Assembly (NCBI GenBank): GCA_016929245.1
Contig: JAFGJE010000083.1
Span: 1 to 42,767 of the forward strand
From: Phycisphaerae bacterium
GTDB lineage: Bacteria; Planctomycetota; Phycisphaerae; SM23-33
Length of the DNA: 42,767 nt
Direction of reading: 5' to 3'
A program made the translations under genes and the position numbers. Positions 1 to 7,667 of this stretch are shown in pieces. Numbering within the stretch: position 1 is the stretch's first letter; the number at the start of each line of letters is the position of its first letter. The notes below the pieces were generated by a model. It made no database searches. It was not told where the DNA came from and worked only from the letters and a program-made list of their open reading frames with translations.

Positions 1-1181
1 CCCTGCCCTTGACGGCCTCCTACGGACGAAACGCAATGCGCGGACTGACGCTGGCGGCGGAGCAGATCAACGCCGCGGGCGGGATCCGACTCCAGGGAAA
101 GAAACTCCCCGTGCAACTGGTCATCATGGACACCGGCGACCTGAATCCCACCGTCTCCGAAGCCGAAGCGATGGCCAGGGTGGAGGATCTGATCACCGGG
201 AAGAAGGTGGACGTGCTGATCGGCGGTCCGGCGCGATCGGAATACGGGCTGGCGGCGATGGACGTCGTCGCCGAACACGACGTGGTGCATATCGTCACGA
301 CCGGCTGCTACACCCCCAAGTGGAACAAGCTCAAGTATCTCTCCGACCCGAAAAAATACCGCAAATCCTTCCGCATGAGCGGAAACATCGCCTGGTACAT
401 CGAGGAAATGAAAGGCCTGCTGGCGATGCTCAAGAAGGAGTACGGGTTCAAGAAAATGTTCATCCTGATCCAGGACGTCCTGATGTGCCGGGACGCCGCC
501 CAGATCGTCAAACAAGTCGCCCTCGCCGACGGATGGCAGGTCGTCGGACAGGCCGCGGCGCCCACCGAAACGACGGATTTCCGGGAATCGCTGAAACAAT
601 GCAAAAAAAACGCCGCCCAGGTGCTGTTTCTCTGGTCCTACAGTCCCAATTCCGCCAAAATTTTCGAGCAGTGGCGGGACATGGAGATCCCGGCCTTGCC
701 CATGGGATTCGTCGAGGCCGCGGAAGACCCGGGGTTCTGGAAACGCACGAAGGGCAGTTGCGCGTATTCGGTCATCACGCTCTCGGAAGCCGGGGTGACC
801 CCCTCGGACGTGACGCGCATCAGCCGTCGCTTTTACGAGGACCACAAGGAACGATGGGGCGTCCCCCCGCGGGCGACGGGATCGGCCGCCAGCTACGAGG
901 CGCTGTTTCTGCTGAAGGACGCCGTTCAGCGCGCGGACAGCCTGAAACCCGACAAACTCATCCCCGCGATCGAACAAACCGACCTGCGCGTCGTGCGGGG
1001 ACAGTTGCGCTTCGACGAAACCCACCAGTGCGTCTTCGGATACAACCCGACCGAGACCATCCTGGGCAACTGGGCCCAGTGGCAGGACGGGAAGCGCGTG
1101 ACGATCTGGCCGCCGGCGGCCAAGACCGGGGAACTGAAGATGCCCCCGTGGCTGCAATGGTTCTGGTTGAAAACACGGTAA
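1..1181 (+). CDS. Substrate-binding protein SBP-1 (LivJ/AmiC/UrtA-like), 5' truncated by window edge
   Basis: First visible member of a tandem family of periplasmic substrate-binding proteins (type I periplasmic-binding fold, branched-chain amino acid/amide class). The reading frame is open from base 1: the first residues read PLPLTASYG, which in the other copies follows an N-terminal VGCP, so the signal peptide and start lie left of the window. About 392 residues are visible. Family landmarks are present: GCYTPKW near base 305, LMCRDAA near 480, a long block FVEAAEDP...SEAGVT, HQCVFGY near 1025, and the aromatic end PPWLQWFW followed by LKTR and TAA. The ligand is unknown; amino acids, amides or urea are family-level guesses. 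There is no permease or ATPase gene nearby. Certainty is high for the family and low for the ligand. Confidence 0.9.
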   Translation, partial: LPLTASYGRNAMRGLTLAAEQINAAGGIRLQGKKLPVQLVIMDTGDLNPTVSEAEAMARVEDLITGKKVDVLIGGPARSEYGLAAMDVVAEHDVVHIVTTGCYTPKWNKLKYLSDPKKYRKSFRMSGNIAWYIEEMKGLLAMLKKEYGFKKMFILIQDVLMCRDAAQIVKQVALADGWQVVGQAAAPTETTDFRESLKQCKKNAAQVLFLWSYSPNSAKIFEQWRDMEIPALPMGFVEAAEDPGFWKRTKGSCAYSVITLSEAGVTPSDVTRISRRFYEDHKERWGVPPRATGSAASYEALFLLKDAVQRADSLKPDKLIPAIEQTDLRVVRGQLRFDETHQCVFGYNPTETILGNWAQWQDGKRVTIWPPAAKTGELKMPPWLQWFWLKTR

Positions 1182-1194
1182 CGTTTCTGTCAGA

Positions 1195-1231
1195 GGACCG
1201 AGGCGGGGAAGGATGTTTCCCGCGCCGGTCC
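1195..1231 (+). terminator. Imperfect hairpin between SBP-1 and SBP-2
   Basis: The arms at 1195-1210 and 1216-1231 pair with a few mismatches (outer GGACCG/CGGTCC, inner GGGGAA/TTTCCC). No T-run follows, and the SBP-2 ribosome-binding site lies just downstream. It may be a weak terminator, an attenuator or an mRNA-stability hairpin. Confidence 0.35.
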
Positions 1232-1250
1232 GAGCAGGGAGACGGAATAC

Positions 1251-2615
1251 ATGCAAGAACATCGATATGGTTTCGCGGGATTGCTTCTGCTGCTGTGCAT
1301 CGGGTCCGCCGACGCGCAGACGACCCGGAACGATATCGTCGTGGGATGTCCCCTGCCGTTGACGACGTCCTACGGCGATAACGGTAGAAAAGGGCTGATC
1401 CTGGCGACCGAGCAGATCAACGCCAAGGGCGGAATCTGGATGGGCGGGAAAAAGTATCCCGTCAAACTCGAATTCGTCGATACCGGAGACCTGGATCCCA
1501 ACGTCTCCCAGGACGCGGCGCTGGCGAAGCTGGAATCCCTGCTCACCGAGAAGAAGGTGGACGTGCTGATCGGCGGTCCGACCCGGTCGGAATACGGCCT
1601 GGCGGCGATGGATATGATCGCCAAACACGACGTGGTGCATATCGTCGCCTCCGGATGTTACACCTCGAAATGGAACCGGGAGAAATTTCCCTCCGATCCG
1701 AAAACCTATCGCAAGTCGTTTCGGATCAGCGGGGACATCGCCTGGTATCTTCATGAAACCAAAGACCTGCTGGAGTTCCTCCGGAAAAAGTACAATTTCA
1801 CGAAAATGTTCCTCCTGACGCAGGACACGCTGATGTGCCGGGACGCGGCGAAGCTCGTGAAGAAAATCGCCGTCGAGAACGGTTGGCGAATCGTCGGGGA
1901 AGAATCCGCCCCCACGGAAACGCGGGATTTCCGGACCTATCTGACGCGATGCACCCGTTCCGGGGCGCAGGTGCTGTTTTTGTGGAACTACAGTCCCAAC
2001 ACGTCCTTTCTCTTCGAGCAGTGGAGAACCATGGAAGTCCCCGCCCTGCCCCTGGGGTACGTCGAGGCGGCCGAGGATCCCGACTTCTGGAAAAAAACGG
2101 ACGGGAAATGCGTCTTTTCCGTCATCACGCTCTCCGAAGCCGGGGTGACCCTTTCGGACGTCACGTCCCTGTCCCGCGATTTTTATCTCGCCTACCAAAA
2201 ACGCTGGGGCGCCCCGCCCCGCAGCACCTCCTGCGCCGCCTGCTACGAAGCGCTGTTCGTCCTGAAGGACGCCGCCCAGCGGGCGGCCAGTCTGAAACCC
2301 GACAAGCTCATCCCCGCGATGGAGAGCATCGACCTTCCGGTGGTGCGGGGTCAGCTTCGGTTCGACAAACAACATCAATGCGTATTTGGATACGACCCGA
2401 AAACCTCCATCCTGGGCAACTGGGCCCAGTGGCAGGACGGGAAGCGCGTGACGGTCTGGCCCCCCGCGGGAAAAATGGGTGACATCAAGCTGCCCCCGTG
2501 GTTAAATTGGTGGTGGCCTAAGATGAAAAAGGACTCGTCCTCCCGGGGAGAGTCCAACCGCCGACACGCGGCCGGGGATCCTCCAATTCAATCTCGCGCA
2601 AAGATTTATAAATGA
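1251..2615 (+). CDS. Substrate-binding protein SBP-2 with extended C-terminus
   Basis: Second copy, 454 residues. It starts at ATG 1251 after a GGGAGA-type ribosome site. The N-terminus is a Sec signal peptide (hydrophobic run GLLLLLCIG, likely cleavage after ADA), so the product is exported. The mature part follows the family: VVGCPLPL, a YGDNGRKG loop, GCYTSKW (Pro replaced by Ser), LMCRDAA, SEAGVT, HQCVFGY and WPPAGK. The other copies stop within about 20 residues after the PPWLxWxW motif. This one reads PPWLNWWW and runs on for about 33 more residues of Ser/Arg/Lys-rich sequence, apparently because the ancestral stop was lost. The ligand cannot be told from sequence. Both neighbours are paralogues, and only 69 bp separate it from SBP-1. 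Confidence 0.92.
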   Translation: MQEHRYGFAGLLLLLCIGSADAQTTRNDIVVGCPLPLTTSYGDNGRKGLILATEQINAKGGIWMGGKKYPVKLEFVDTGDLDPNVSQDAALAKLESLLTEKKVDVLIGGPTRSEYGLAAMDMIAKHDVVHIVASGCYTSKWNREKFPSDPKTYRKSFRISGDIAWYLHETKDLLEFLRKKYNFTKMFLLTQDTLMCRDAAKLVKKIAVENGWRIVGEESAPTETRDFRTYLTRCTRSGAQVLFLWNYSPNTSFLFEQWRTMEVPALPLGYVEAAEDPDFWKKTDGKCVFSVITLSEAGVTLSDVTSLSRDFYLAYQKRWGAPPRSTSCAACYEALFVLKDAAQRAASLKPDKLIPAMESIDLPVVRGQLRFDKQHQCVFGYDPKTSILGNWAQWQDGKRVTVWPPAGKMGDIKLPPWLNWWWPKMKKDSSSRGESNRRHAAGDPPIQSRAKIYK

Positions 2616-2815
2616 TGTTCCGATAGGTGTTACAGGACCACGTGTATCGACACCGCCGAAAACGGAAAACCGGCGGCGACGACGGGCGGCTGGGTGGACG
2701 CTTCATTCTCACCGGCGCTGTGTTTCGCTCCGACGGTACGCGAATGGAATCACGTGAAGCGGTACGGAGCCGCTTTCAATATTCGCTGTTACTTTTTTGA
2801 GCAAGGAGACATCCA

Positions 2816-4099
2816 TTGAAAACGCGCATCTACACACTATTGCTCGTGGGAATCGTGAGTCTAACGTGTTGGATGACCTCTTCGGCGACGGCGCAGGACG
2901 CCGTCGTCATCGGATGCCCGCTACCGCTGGCGGCGTCCTACGGTCAAAACGGGTTGCGGGGCATCACCCTGGCGGTCGAACAGATCAACGACGCCGGCGG
3001 GGTCAAACTCGGCGACAAAAAAGTGCCCTTCAAGATGGAAGTCGTCGACACCGGCGACCTCGATCCGAAGGTCACCCAGGATCAGGCGATGGCGAAAGTC
3101 AAATCGTTGATCACGGACAAGAAGGCGCACGTCCTGATCGGCGGACCGGCGCGGTCGGAATACGGTGTCGCGGCGATGGACGTGATCGCCGAAAACAACG
3201 TCGTGCACATCGTCACCACCGGATGCTACACGCCCAAGTGGAACGAAGGCGTCTTCGCGGGCGATCCGAAGAAATACCGCAAGTCGTTCCGCATGAGCGG
3301 AAACATCAAGTGGTACATCAAGGAAATGAAGGACTTGCTGGCCGTCCTGAAAAAGGATTACGGATTCACGAAGATGTACATCCTGATCCAGGACGTGCTG
3401 ATGTGCCGGGACGCCGCCGCGATCGTCAAGAAGGTCGCCACCGCCGACGGATGGGAAGTCGTCGGCGAACACGCCGCGCCCACCCCGACGACCGACTTCC
3501 AGGCCCCGTTGAAGGAGTGCAAGGAGAAGGGCGGGCAGCTGCTGTTCCTGTGGACCTACAGCCCGAACTCCGCCAAGATCTTCGAGCAGTGGCGCGAAAT
3601 GGAAATCCCCGCCCTGCCCATGGGATTCGTCGAAGCCGCCGAAGACCCGACGTTCTGGAAACGCACCAAGGGAAAATGCGCCTATTCCGTCATCACCCTC
3701 TCGGAAGCCGGCGTGACCATTTCCGACGTCACGACCCTCTCGCGGAAATTCTACGAGGACTATGAAGAGCGTTGGGGCGTTCCGCCGCGCGCCACCGGGT
3801 CGGCCGCCAGCTACGAAGCCGTCTTCGTGCTCAAGGACGCCATCGAACGCGCCGGAAGCGTGGAACCCGACAAACTCATCCCCGCGCTGGAAAAATCCGA
3901 CCTCCCCGTCGTCCGCGGTAAACTCCGCTTCGACGAAACCCACCAGTGCGTCTTCGGGTATGATCCGACCAACTCCATCCTCGGAAACTGGGCGCAGTGG
4001 CAAAACGGACAACGCGTCACGATCTGGCCCCAGGCCGCCAAAACCGGCGACCTGAAGATGCCCCCCTGGCTGGAATGGTTCTGGAAAGGAAAAAAATAA
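2816..4099 (+). CDS. Substrate-binding protein SBP-3
   Basis: Third copy, 427 residues. TTG at 2816 is chosen as start because a clear AAGGAG sits at 2803-2808 and the signal peptide begins directly there (TLLLVGIVSLTCWM, cleavage after ATA). The mature protein opens with QDAVVIGCPLPL. It keeps six cysteines in the mature region (GCPLP, GCYTPKW, LMCRDA, KECKEK, KCAYS, HQCVFGY), enough for three disulfides. It ends PPWLEWFWKGKK and is followed by the array's best intrinsic terminator. A 200-bp gap upstream without a gene holds a short hairpin (2757-2775) and probably the promoter. This copy fits the family consensus well and is a useful reference for the others. The ligand is unknown. Confidence 0.93.
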   Translation: MKTRIYTLLLVGIVSLTCWMTSSATAQDAVVIGCPLPLAASYGQNGLRGITLAVEQINDAGGVKLGDKKVPFKMEVVDTGDLDPKVTQDQAMAKVKSLITDKKAHVLIGGPARSEYGVAAMDVIAENNVVHIVTTGCYTPKWNEGVFAGDPKKYRKSFRMSGNIKWYIKEMKDLLAVLKKDYGFTKMYILIQDVLMCRDAAAIVKKVATADGWEVVGEHAAPTPTTDFQAPLKECKEKGGQLLFLWTYSPNSAKIFEQWREMEIPALPMGFVEAAEDPTFWKRTKGKCAYSVITLSEAGVTISDVTTLSRKFYEDYEERWGVPPRATGSAASYEAVFVLKDAIERAGSVEPDKLIPALEKSDLPVVRGKLRFDETHQCVFGYDPTNSILGNWAQWQNGQRVTIWPQAAKTGDLKMPPWLEWFWKGKK

Positions 4100-4121
4100 C
4101 CTCCGGTTCACTGGATTCGCG

Positions 4122-4160
4122 GCGTGGCGGGAATTCACCTTCCCGCCACGCTTTTTTTTT
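4122..4160 (+). terminator. Intrinsic terminator after SBP-3
   Basis: Perfect 12-bp stem (4122-4133 pairs with 4140-4151, GCGTGGCGGGAA against its complement), a 6-nt loop and nine consecutive Ts (4152-4160). It lies 22 bp after the SBP-3 stop, so SBP-4 needs its own promoter in the remaining 212 bp. Confidence 0.9.
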
Positions 4161-4372
4161 CATACATTGAGTTTGTCAGTCAAGATTTCCGCTCCGCGCT
4201 CCGATAGGCTCAAGAGAACCGGAAACGGTTTCGCGGTCGGATCGGGGTTACGCGAAAACAAACGTGCTCAACGCGCCGAATTCGTTCGGCGAACGCCGGT
4301 ACACTACACACGGAATCCCAGGGGACGCGTCGTCGCCTGGAATGATCTTGTTGTTTGGATAGGAGATACATC

Positions 4373-5656
4373 ATGAAAAAAAACATGCAATCCATGGTCC
4401 TGCCGGGAATATTCATCGTATTGGTCGCGGCGTTTTCCCCGGCGGTCGCGCAGGATTCCATCGTCGTGGGATGCCCTCTTCCGTTGAAAGCCTCCTATGG
4501 CGAAAACGGAATGCGGGGGATCGTCCTGGCGACGGAGGAAATCAACGACCAGGGCGGAATCAAGGTGGGAGACAAGACGCTCCCCGTCAAACTGGAAATC
4601 CTCGACACCGAAGACCTGACCCCCGGAATCACCCAGGAGCAGGCCATGGCGAAGGTCGAGTCGCTCATCAAGGATAAAAAAGCCGACGTGCTGGTGGGCG
4701 GTCCGAACCGATCGGAATACGGCCTGGCGGCGATGGACGTGGTGGCGGCGAACAACGTGGTGCATATCGCCTCGTCCGGATGTTACACCCCGAAATGGCA
4801 TAAGGAGAAATTCGCCTCCGACCCCAAAAAATATCGAAAGTCCTTCCGGATGAGCGGAAATATCGCCTGGTACATCCAGGAAACCAAGGACTTGCTGGCC
4901 GTCCTGAAGGAAAAATACGGGTTCACGACGATGTACATCCTGGTGCAGGACGCGCTGATGTGCCGGGACGCCGCGGCGATCGTGAAGAAAATCGCCATCG
5001 CCGACGGATGGAAGGTCGTCGGAGAGGAAGCCGCCCCCTCCACCACGACGGATTTCAAACCCTACCTCGAAAAATGCAAGAAATCCGGCGCGCAACTGCT
5101 GTTCATGTGGAACTACAGCCCCAACACCTCGTATCTGTTCGAGCAATGGCGGGAAATGGAAGTCCCCGCCCTGCCCATGGGATACGTCGAAGCCGCCGAA
5201 GACCCGGGATTCTGGCGAAAAACCCGCGGAAAATGCGCGTATTCCGTGATCTGCCTCTCCGAGGCGGGCGTGACCCTTTCCGACGTGACCCCCAAATCGA
5301 GAAGCTATTACGAAGCCTACGAAGATCGTTGGGGCGTGCCACCGCGAGGCACCTCGTCGGCCGCCAGCTACGAAGCCATGTACGTCCTGAAGGACGCCGT
5401 CGAACGCGCCGGAAGCCTCGACCCGGAAAAACTCATTCCCGCGCTGGAGAAAACCAACCTCTCCCTCGTGCGGGGGACGATCCGTTTCGACGAAAACCAC
5501 CAGTTCATTCTCGGATACGACCCCAAAACCAGCGCCCTGGGCAACTGGGCGCAATGGCAAAACGGGCAACGCGTCACGATCTGGCCCCCGGCCGCCAAAT
5601 CCGGCGACCTGAAAATGCCCCCCTGGCTGGAATGGTTCTGGAAAAATAAGAAATAA
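4373..5656 (+). CDS. Substrate-binding protein SBP-4
   Basis: Fourth copy, 427 residues. ATG 4373 is preferred over an in-frame TTG at 4355: an AGGAGA ribosome site lies between them and the signal peptide starts at MKKNMQS (hydrophobic IFIVLVAAF, cleavage after AVA). Mature protein: QDSIVVGCPLPL, a YGENGMRG loop, GCYTPKW, LMCRDAA, CLSEAGVT, PPWLEWFWKNKK. Differences from its sisters: the late cysteine is lost (HQFILGY instead of HQCVFGY), a cysteine is added before SEAG (VICLSEAG), and the NTSYLFEQW segment replaces NSAKIFEQW, as it nearly does in SBP-2. These changes sit in otherwise invariant blocks and may tune ligand choice. It is probably transcribed on its own, after the terminator at 4122-4160. 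Confidence 0.93.
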   Translation: MKKNMQSMVLPGIFIVLVAAFSPAVAQDSIVVGCPLPLKASYGENGMRGIVLATEEINDQGGIKVGDKTLPVKLEILDTEDLTPGITQEQAMAKVESLIKDKKADVLVGGPNRSEYGLAAMDVVAANNVVHIASSGCYTPKWHKEKFASDPKKYRKSFRMSGNIAWYIQETKDLLAVLKEKYGFTTMYILVQDALMCRDAAAIVKKIAIADGWKVVGEEAAPSTTTDFKPYLEKCKKSGAQLLFMWNYSPNTSYLFEQWREMEVPALPMGYVEAAEDPGFWRKTRGKCAYSVICLSEAGVTLSDVTPKSRSYYEAYEDRWGVPPRGTSSAASYEAMYVLKDAVERAGSLDPEKLIPALEKTNLSLVRGTIRFDENHQFILGYDPKTSALGNWAQWQNGQRVTIWPPAAKSGDLKMPPWLEWFWKNKK

Positions 5657-5682
5657 CCAGTACTCCCTGTACCAATGATTCC

Positions 5683-5717
5683 CGGCGCGGTGGGAACCAC
5701 CCGTTCCCACCGCGCCG
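5683..5717 (+). terminator. Strong hairpin after SBP-4
   Basis: A perfect 15-bp stem (5683-5697 with 5703-5717) and a 5-nt loop, 26 bp after the SBP-4 stop. Its core (GGTGGGAA) resembles that of the terminator after SBP-3. Only a short TGATGTTT follows instead of a T-run, so it may act as a terminator or a 3'-end stabiliser. Confidence 0.6.
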
Positions 5718-6071
5718 TGATGTTTCCACGCGGGTCTCACGTTCGCGTCCCGGGGTTTGGTGGAACCCAACGCCCGGCGCGACCAACCTCTCCTCGCCGG
5801 TGGCGGAGCCCGGGTCTCTCCCGATGGATATGGGTTTGGATTCCTTCGTCATGGACTCGGGGGAAAAAAGACCTGGAAACTTGAGTAGAAAAGTCAAATT
5901 TCCCGCCTCTTGCTCCGATACCTAATAAGAATCCTCTTCGGAAAAGAGGATTGGAAATCATTTCTGGGATGGCAAAGGGATATTTCCGTCGGGAAAGCGC
6001 GCTTTTTCCCGACAATCCTCTCGATCAAATGAATTTCCGACCCGCCTTTTACTCGGTCAAGGAGACCACCA
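5718..6071 (+). promoter_or_regulatory. Long gene-free leader upstream of SBP-5
   Basis: About 350 bp without a believable gene. Two hairpins are visible: 5930-5938 with 5944-5952 (AATCCTCTT arm, 5-nt loop) and 5988-5996 with 6005-6013 (GTCGGGAAA arm). The sequence from about 5880 onward is clearly more AT-rich than the flanking genes, as expected for a promoter and 5' leader. I could not place a convincing -35/-10 pair. AAGGAG at the end serves SBP-5. Confidence 0.4.
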
Positions 6072-7358
6072 ATGAAAAAACGCACTGATTTCCTGTTGCT
6101 GTTGATGATGCTTTCGGCATTATCCCTGACGCCCTCCGTCGTCGCGCGGGACGCCATCCACGTGGGATGCCCCCTTCCGTTAACGACCTCCTACGGGGAA
6201 AACTCGCTGCGCGGACTGACGCTGGCGATGGAAGAAATCAATGACCAGGGGGGAATCACGCTGCAGGGCAAGAAGCTGCCCATCCGCCTGGACATCGTCG
6301 AGACGAACGACCTGGATCCCAAGGTTTCCCAGGCGTCCGTTCTCGACAAGGTCAAATCCCTCATCCACGATAAACACGTCGATATCCTGATCGGCGGACC
6401 GGCGCGATCCGAAACCAACCTGGACCTGATGGACATCATCGCCGAGAACAACGTGGTGCACATCCTCTCCACCGGGTGTTACACCCCCAAATGGAACATG
6501 GGCAAATTCGCCTCCGATCCGAAAAAGTACCGCAAGTCCTTCCGCATGAGCGGGGACGTCGCGTGGTATATCAAGGAAGTCAAAGACATCCTGGCGGAGC
6601 TGAAGAAACAGTACGGATTCTCGAAGATGTTCATTCTCATCCAGGACATTCAGATGTCCCGGGCGGCGGCGGACATCGTCAAAAAGCTCGCCCAGGGCGA
6701 CGGATGGCAGATCGTGGGCGAAGAGGCGGTCGCCAGCGGAACGACCGATTTCTCCGAACCCCTGAAAAAGTGCAAGGCATCCGGCGCCCAGCTTCTGTTT
6801 TTGTGGACCTGGTCGCAAACCGCACAGATGTTTCAGCAATGGAGAGACATGGAAATCCCCGCCCTTCCGCTGGGATTCGTGGAAGTGGCTGAAGACCCCC
6901 AATTCTGGCGAAAAACCCGCGGGAAATGCGCCTATTCCGTCATCTGCCTCTCCGAGGCGGGCGTGACGATTTCGGACGTCACACCGCTGTCACGCAATTT
7001 CTACAACGCCTACCTGGACCGATGGTCCGTCGCCCCCAGGAGCACCGCTTCGGCGGCCTGCTATGAGGCGCTCTACCTGCTCAAGGACGCCGTCGAACGG
7101 GCGGACAGCCTGGAACCCGACAAACTCATTCCCGCCCTGGAGAAAACCGATCTTCCCGTCGTGCGGGGACGGTTGCGCTTCGACAAAAATCACCAGTGCG
7201 TCTTCGGATACGATCCCAAAACCACCGTCCTGGGCAACTGGGCCCAGTGGCAGGAAGGACAGCGCGTGACGATCTGGCCGGCGGCGGCCAAAACCGGCGA
7301 CCTGAAAATGCCTCCCTGGCTGCAATGGACCTGGTCGAAGAAAGACGAAAAAAAATAA
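6072..7358 (+). CDS. Substrate-binding protein SBP-5, the divergent copy
   Basis: Fifth copy, 428 residues, ATG 6072 after AAGGAG. Signal peptide LLLLMMLSAL, cleavage after VVA. The overall family pattern is intact (VGCPLPL, YGENSLRG, GCYTPKW, SEAGVT, HQCVFGY, PPWLQWTW), so this is not a pseudogene. It departs at sites fixed in the other five: RSEYGLAAMD becomes RSETNLDLMD, MCRDAA becomes MSRAAA (cysteine and Asp lost), and the YSPNS-A block becomes WSQT-A with one residue deleted before FQQW. Several changes lie where type I binding proteins line the cleft between lobes, so an altered ligand is inferred. It has its own leader and terminator. Confidence 0.92.
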   Translation: MKKRTDFLLLLMMLSALSLTPSVVARDAIHVGCPLPLTTSYGENSLRGLTLAMEEINDQGGITLQGKKLPIRLDIVETNDLDPKVSQASVLDKVKSLIHDKHVDILIGGPARSETNLDLMDIIAENNVVHILSTGCYTPKWNMGKFASDPKKYRKSFRMSGDVAWYIKEVKDILAELKKQYGFSKMFILIQDIQMSRAAADIVKKLAQGDGWQIVGEEAVASGTTDFSEPLKKCKASGAQLLFLWTWSQTAQMFQQWRDMEIPALPLGFVEVAEDPQFWRKTRGKCAYSVICLSEAGVTISDVTPLSRNFYNAYLDRWSVAPRSTASAACYEALYLLKDAVERADSLEPDKLIPALEKTDLPVVRGRLRFDKNHQCVFGYDPKTTVLGNWAQWQEGQRVTIWPAAAKTGDLKMPPWLQWTWSKKDEKK

Positions 7359-7408
7359 CGATACGCCCTCGTGAACCAAAGAGTTACAAAATCGTCCTCC
7401 TGACGAGA

Positions 7409-7452
7409 CGGGAGAATCACGGCTTCCACGCCGGGATTCTCCCGATTTTTTT
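7409..7452 (+). terminator. Intrinsic terminator after SBP-5
   Basis: Ten-bp stem CGGGAGAATC (7409-7418) with its complement at 7435-7444, then A and seven Ts (7446-7452). It lies 50 bp after the SBP-5 stop and separates SBP-5 from the SBP-6/kinase unit. Confidence 0.85.
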
Positions 7453-7667
7453 AACCACGGAAAATACCGGGATTTCCCGCAAAAAAAATCCCCCCATTTT
7501 TCCGATAATACTACAGGTCGAGGTCTCCTCGCGTCGTGGCTGGAGACATGGGGTTCTGGTATAGACCGACGACGTTGTCAGAAACAATACGCCCCGGCAG
7601 GGGTTTGCGTGTTGACAAGAGGTCGTGTCGTTCGGTCGCGGACAACCTGATATACCATGGGGTGTAT
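7453..7667 (+). promoter_or_regulatory. Gene-free region upstream of SBP-6 and the kinase
   Basis: Part of a 309-bp gap. An open frame runs through from 7536, but the signal peptide of SBP-6 starts only at 7668, so this stretch is read as leader. It holds A- and C-runs at 7475-7500 and an inverted GTCTCC...GGAGAC pair around 7524-7549. A TTGACA at 7612-7617 has no acceptable -10 at the right distance. It probably contains the promoter for SBP-6 plus the histidine kinase, but no element can be fixed. Confidence 0.35.

Noticed and set aside
2616..2815. Remnant of a degraded SBP copy between SBP-2 and SBP-3
   Set aside because: Frames in this gap show no family motif; only a short hairpin and the SBP-3 ribosome site are visible.
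4304..5770. 488-codon minus-strand frame opposite SBP-4 (and a similar one at 2921-4138 opposite SBP-3)
   Set aside because: The two antisense translations resemble each other only because the underlying SBP genes are paralogues.
7612..7617. TTGACA as -35 of an SBP-6 promoter
   Set aside because: No TATAAT-like sequence 15-19 bp downstream; the next AT-rich hexamer is about 30 bp away.
7536..7667. Upstream start for SBP-6 giving 44 extra residues
   Set aside because: The signal peptide begins at 7668, and the added residues are arginine-rich and unrelated to the N-termini of the other copies.
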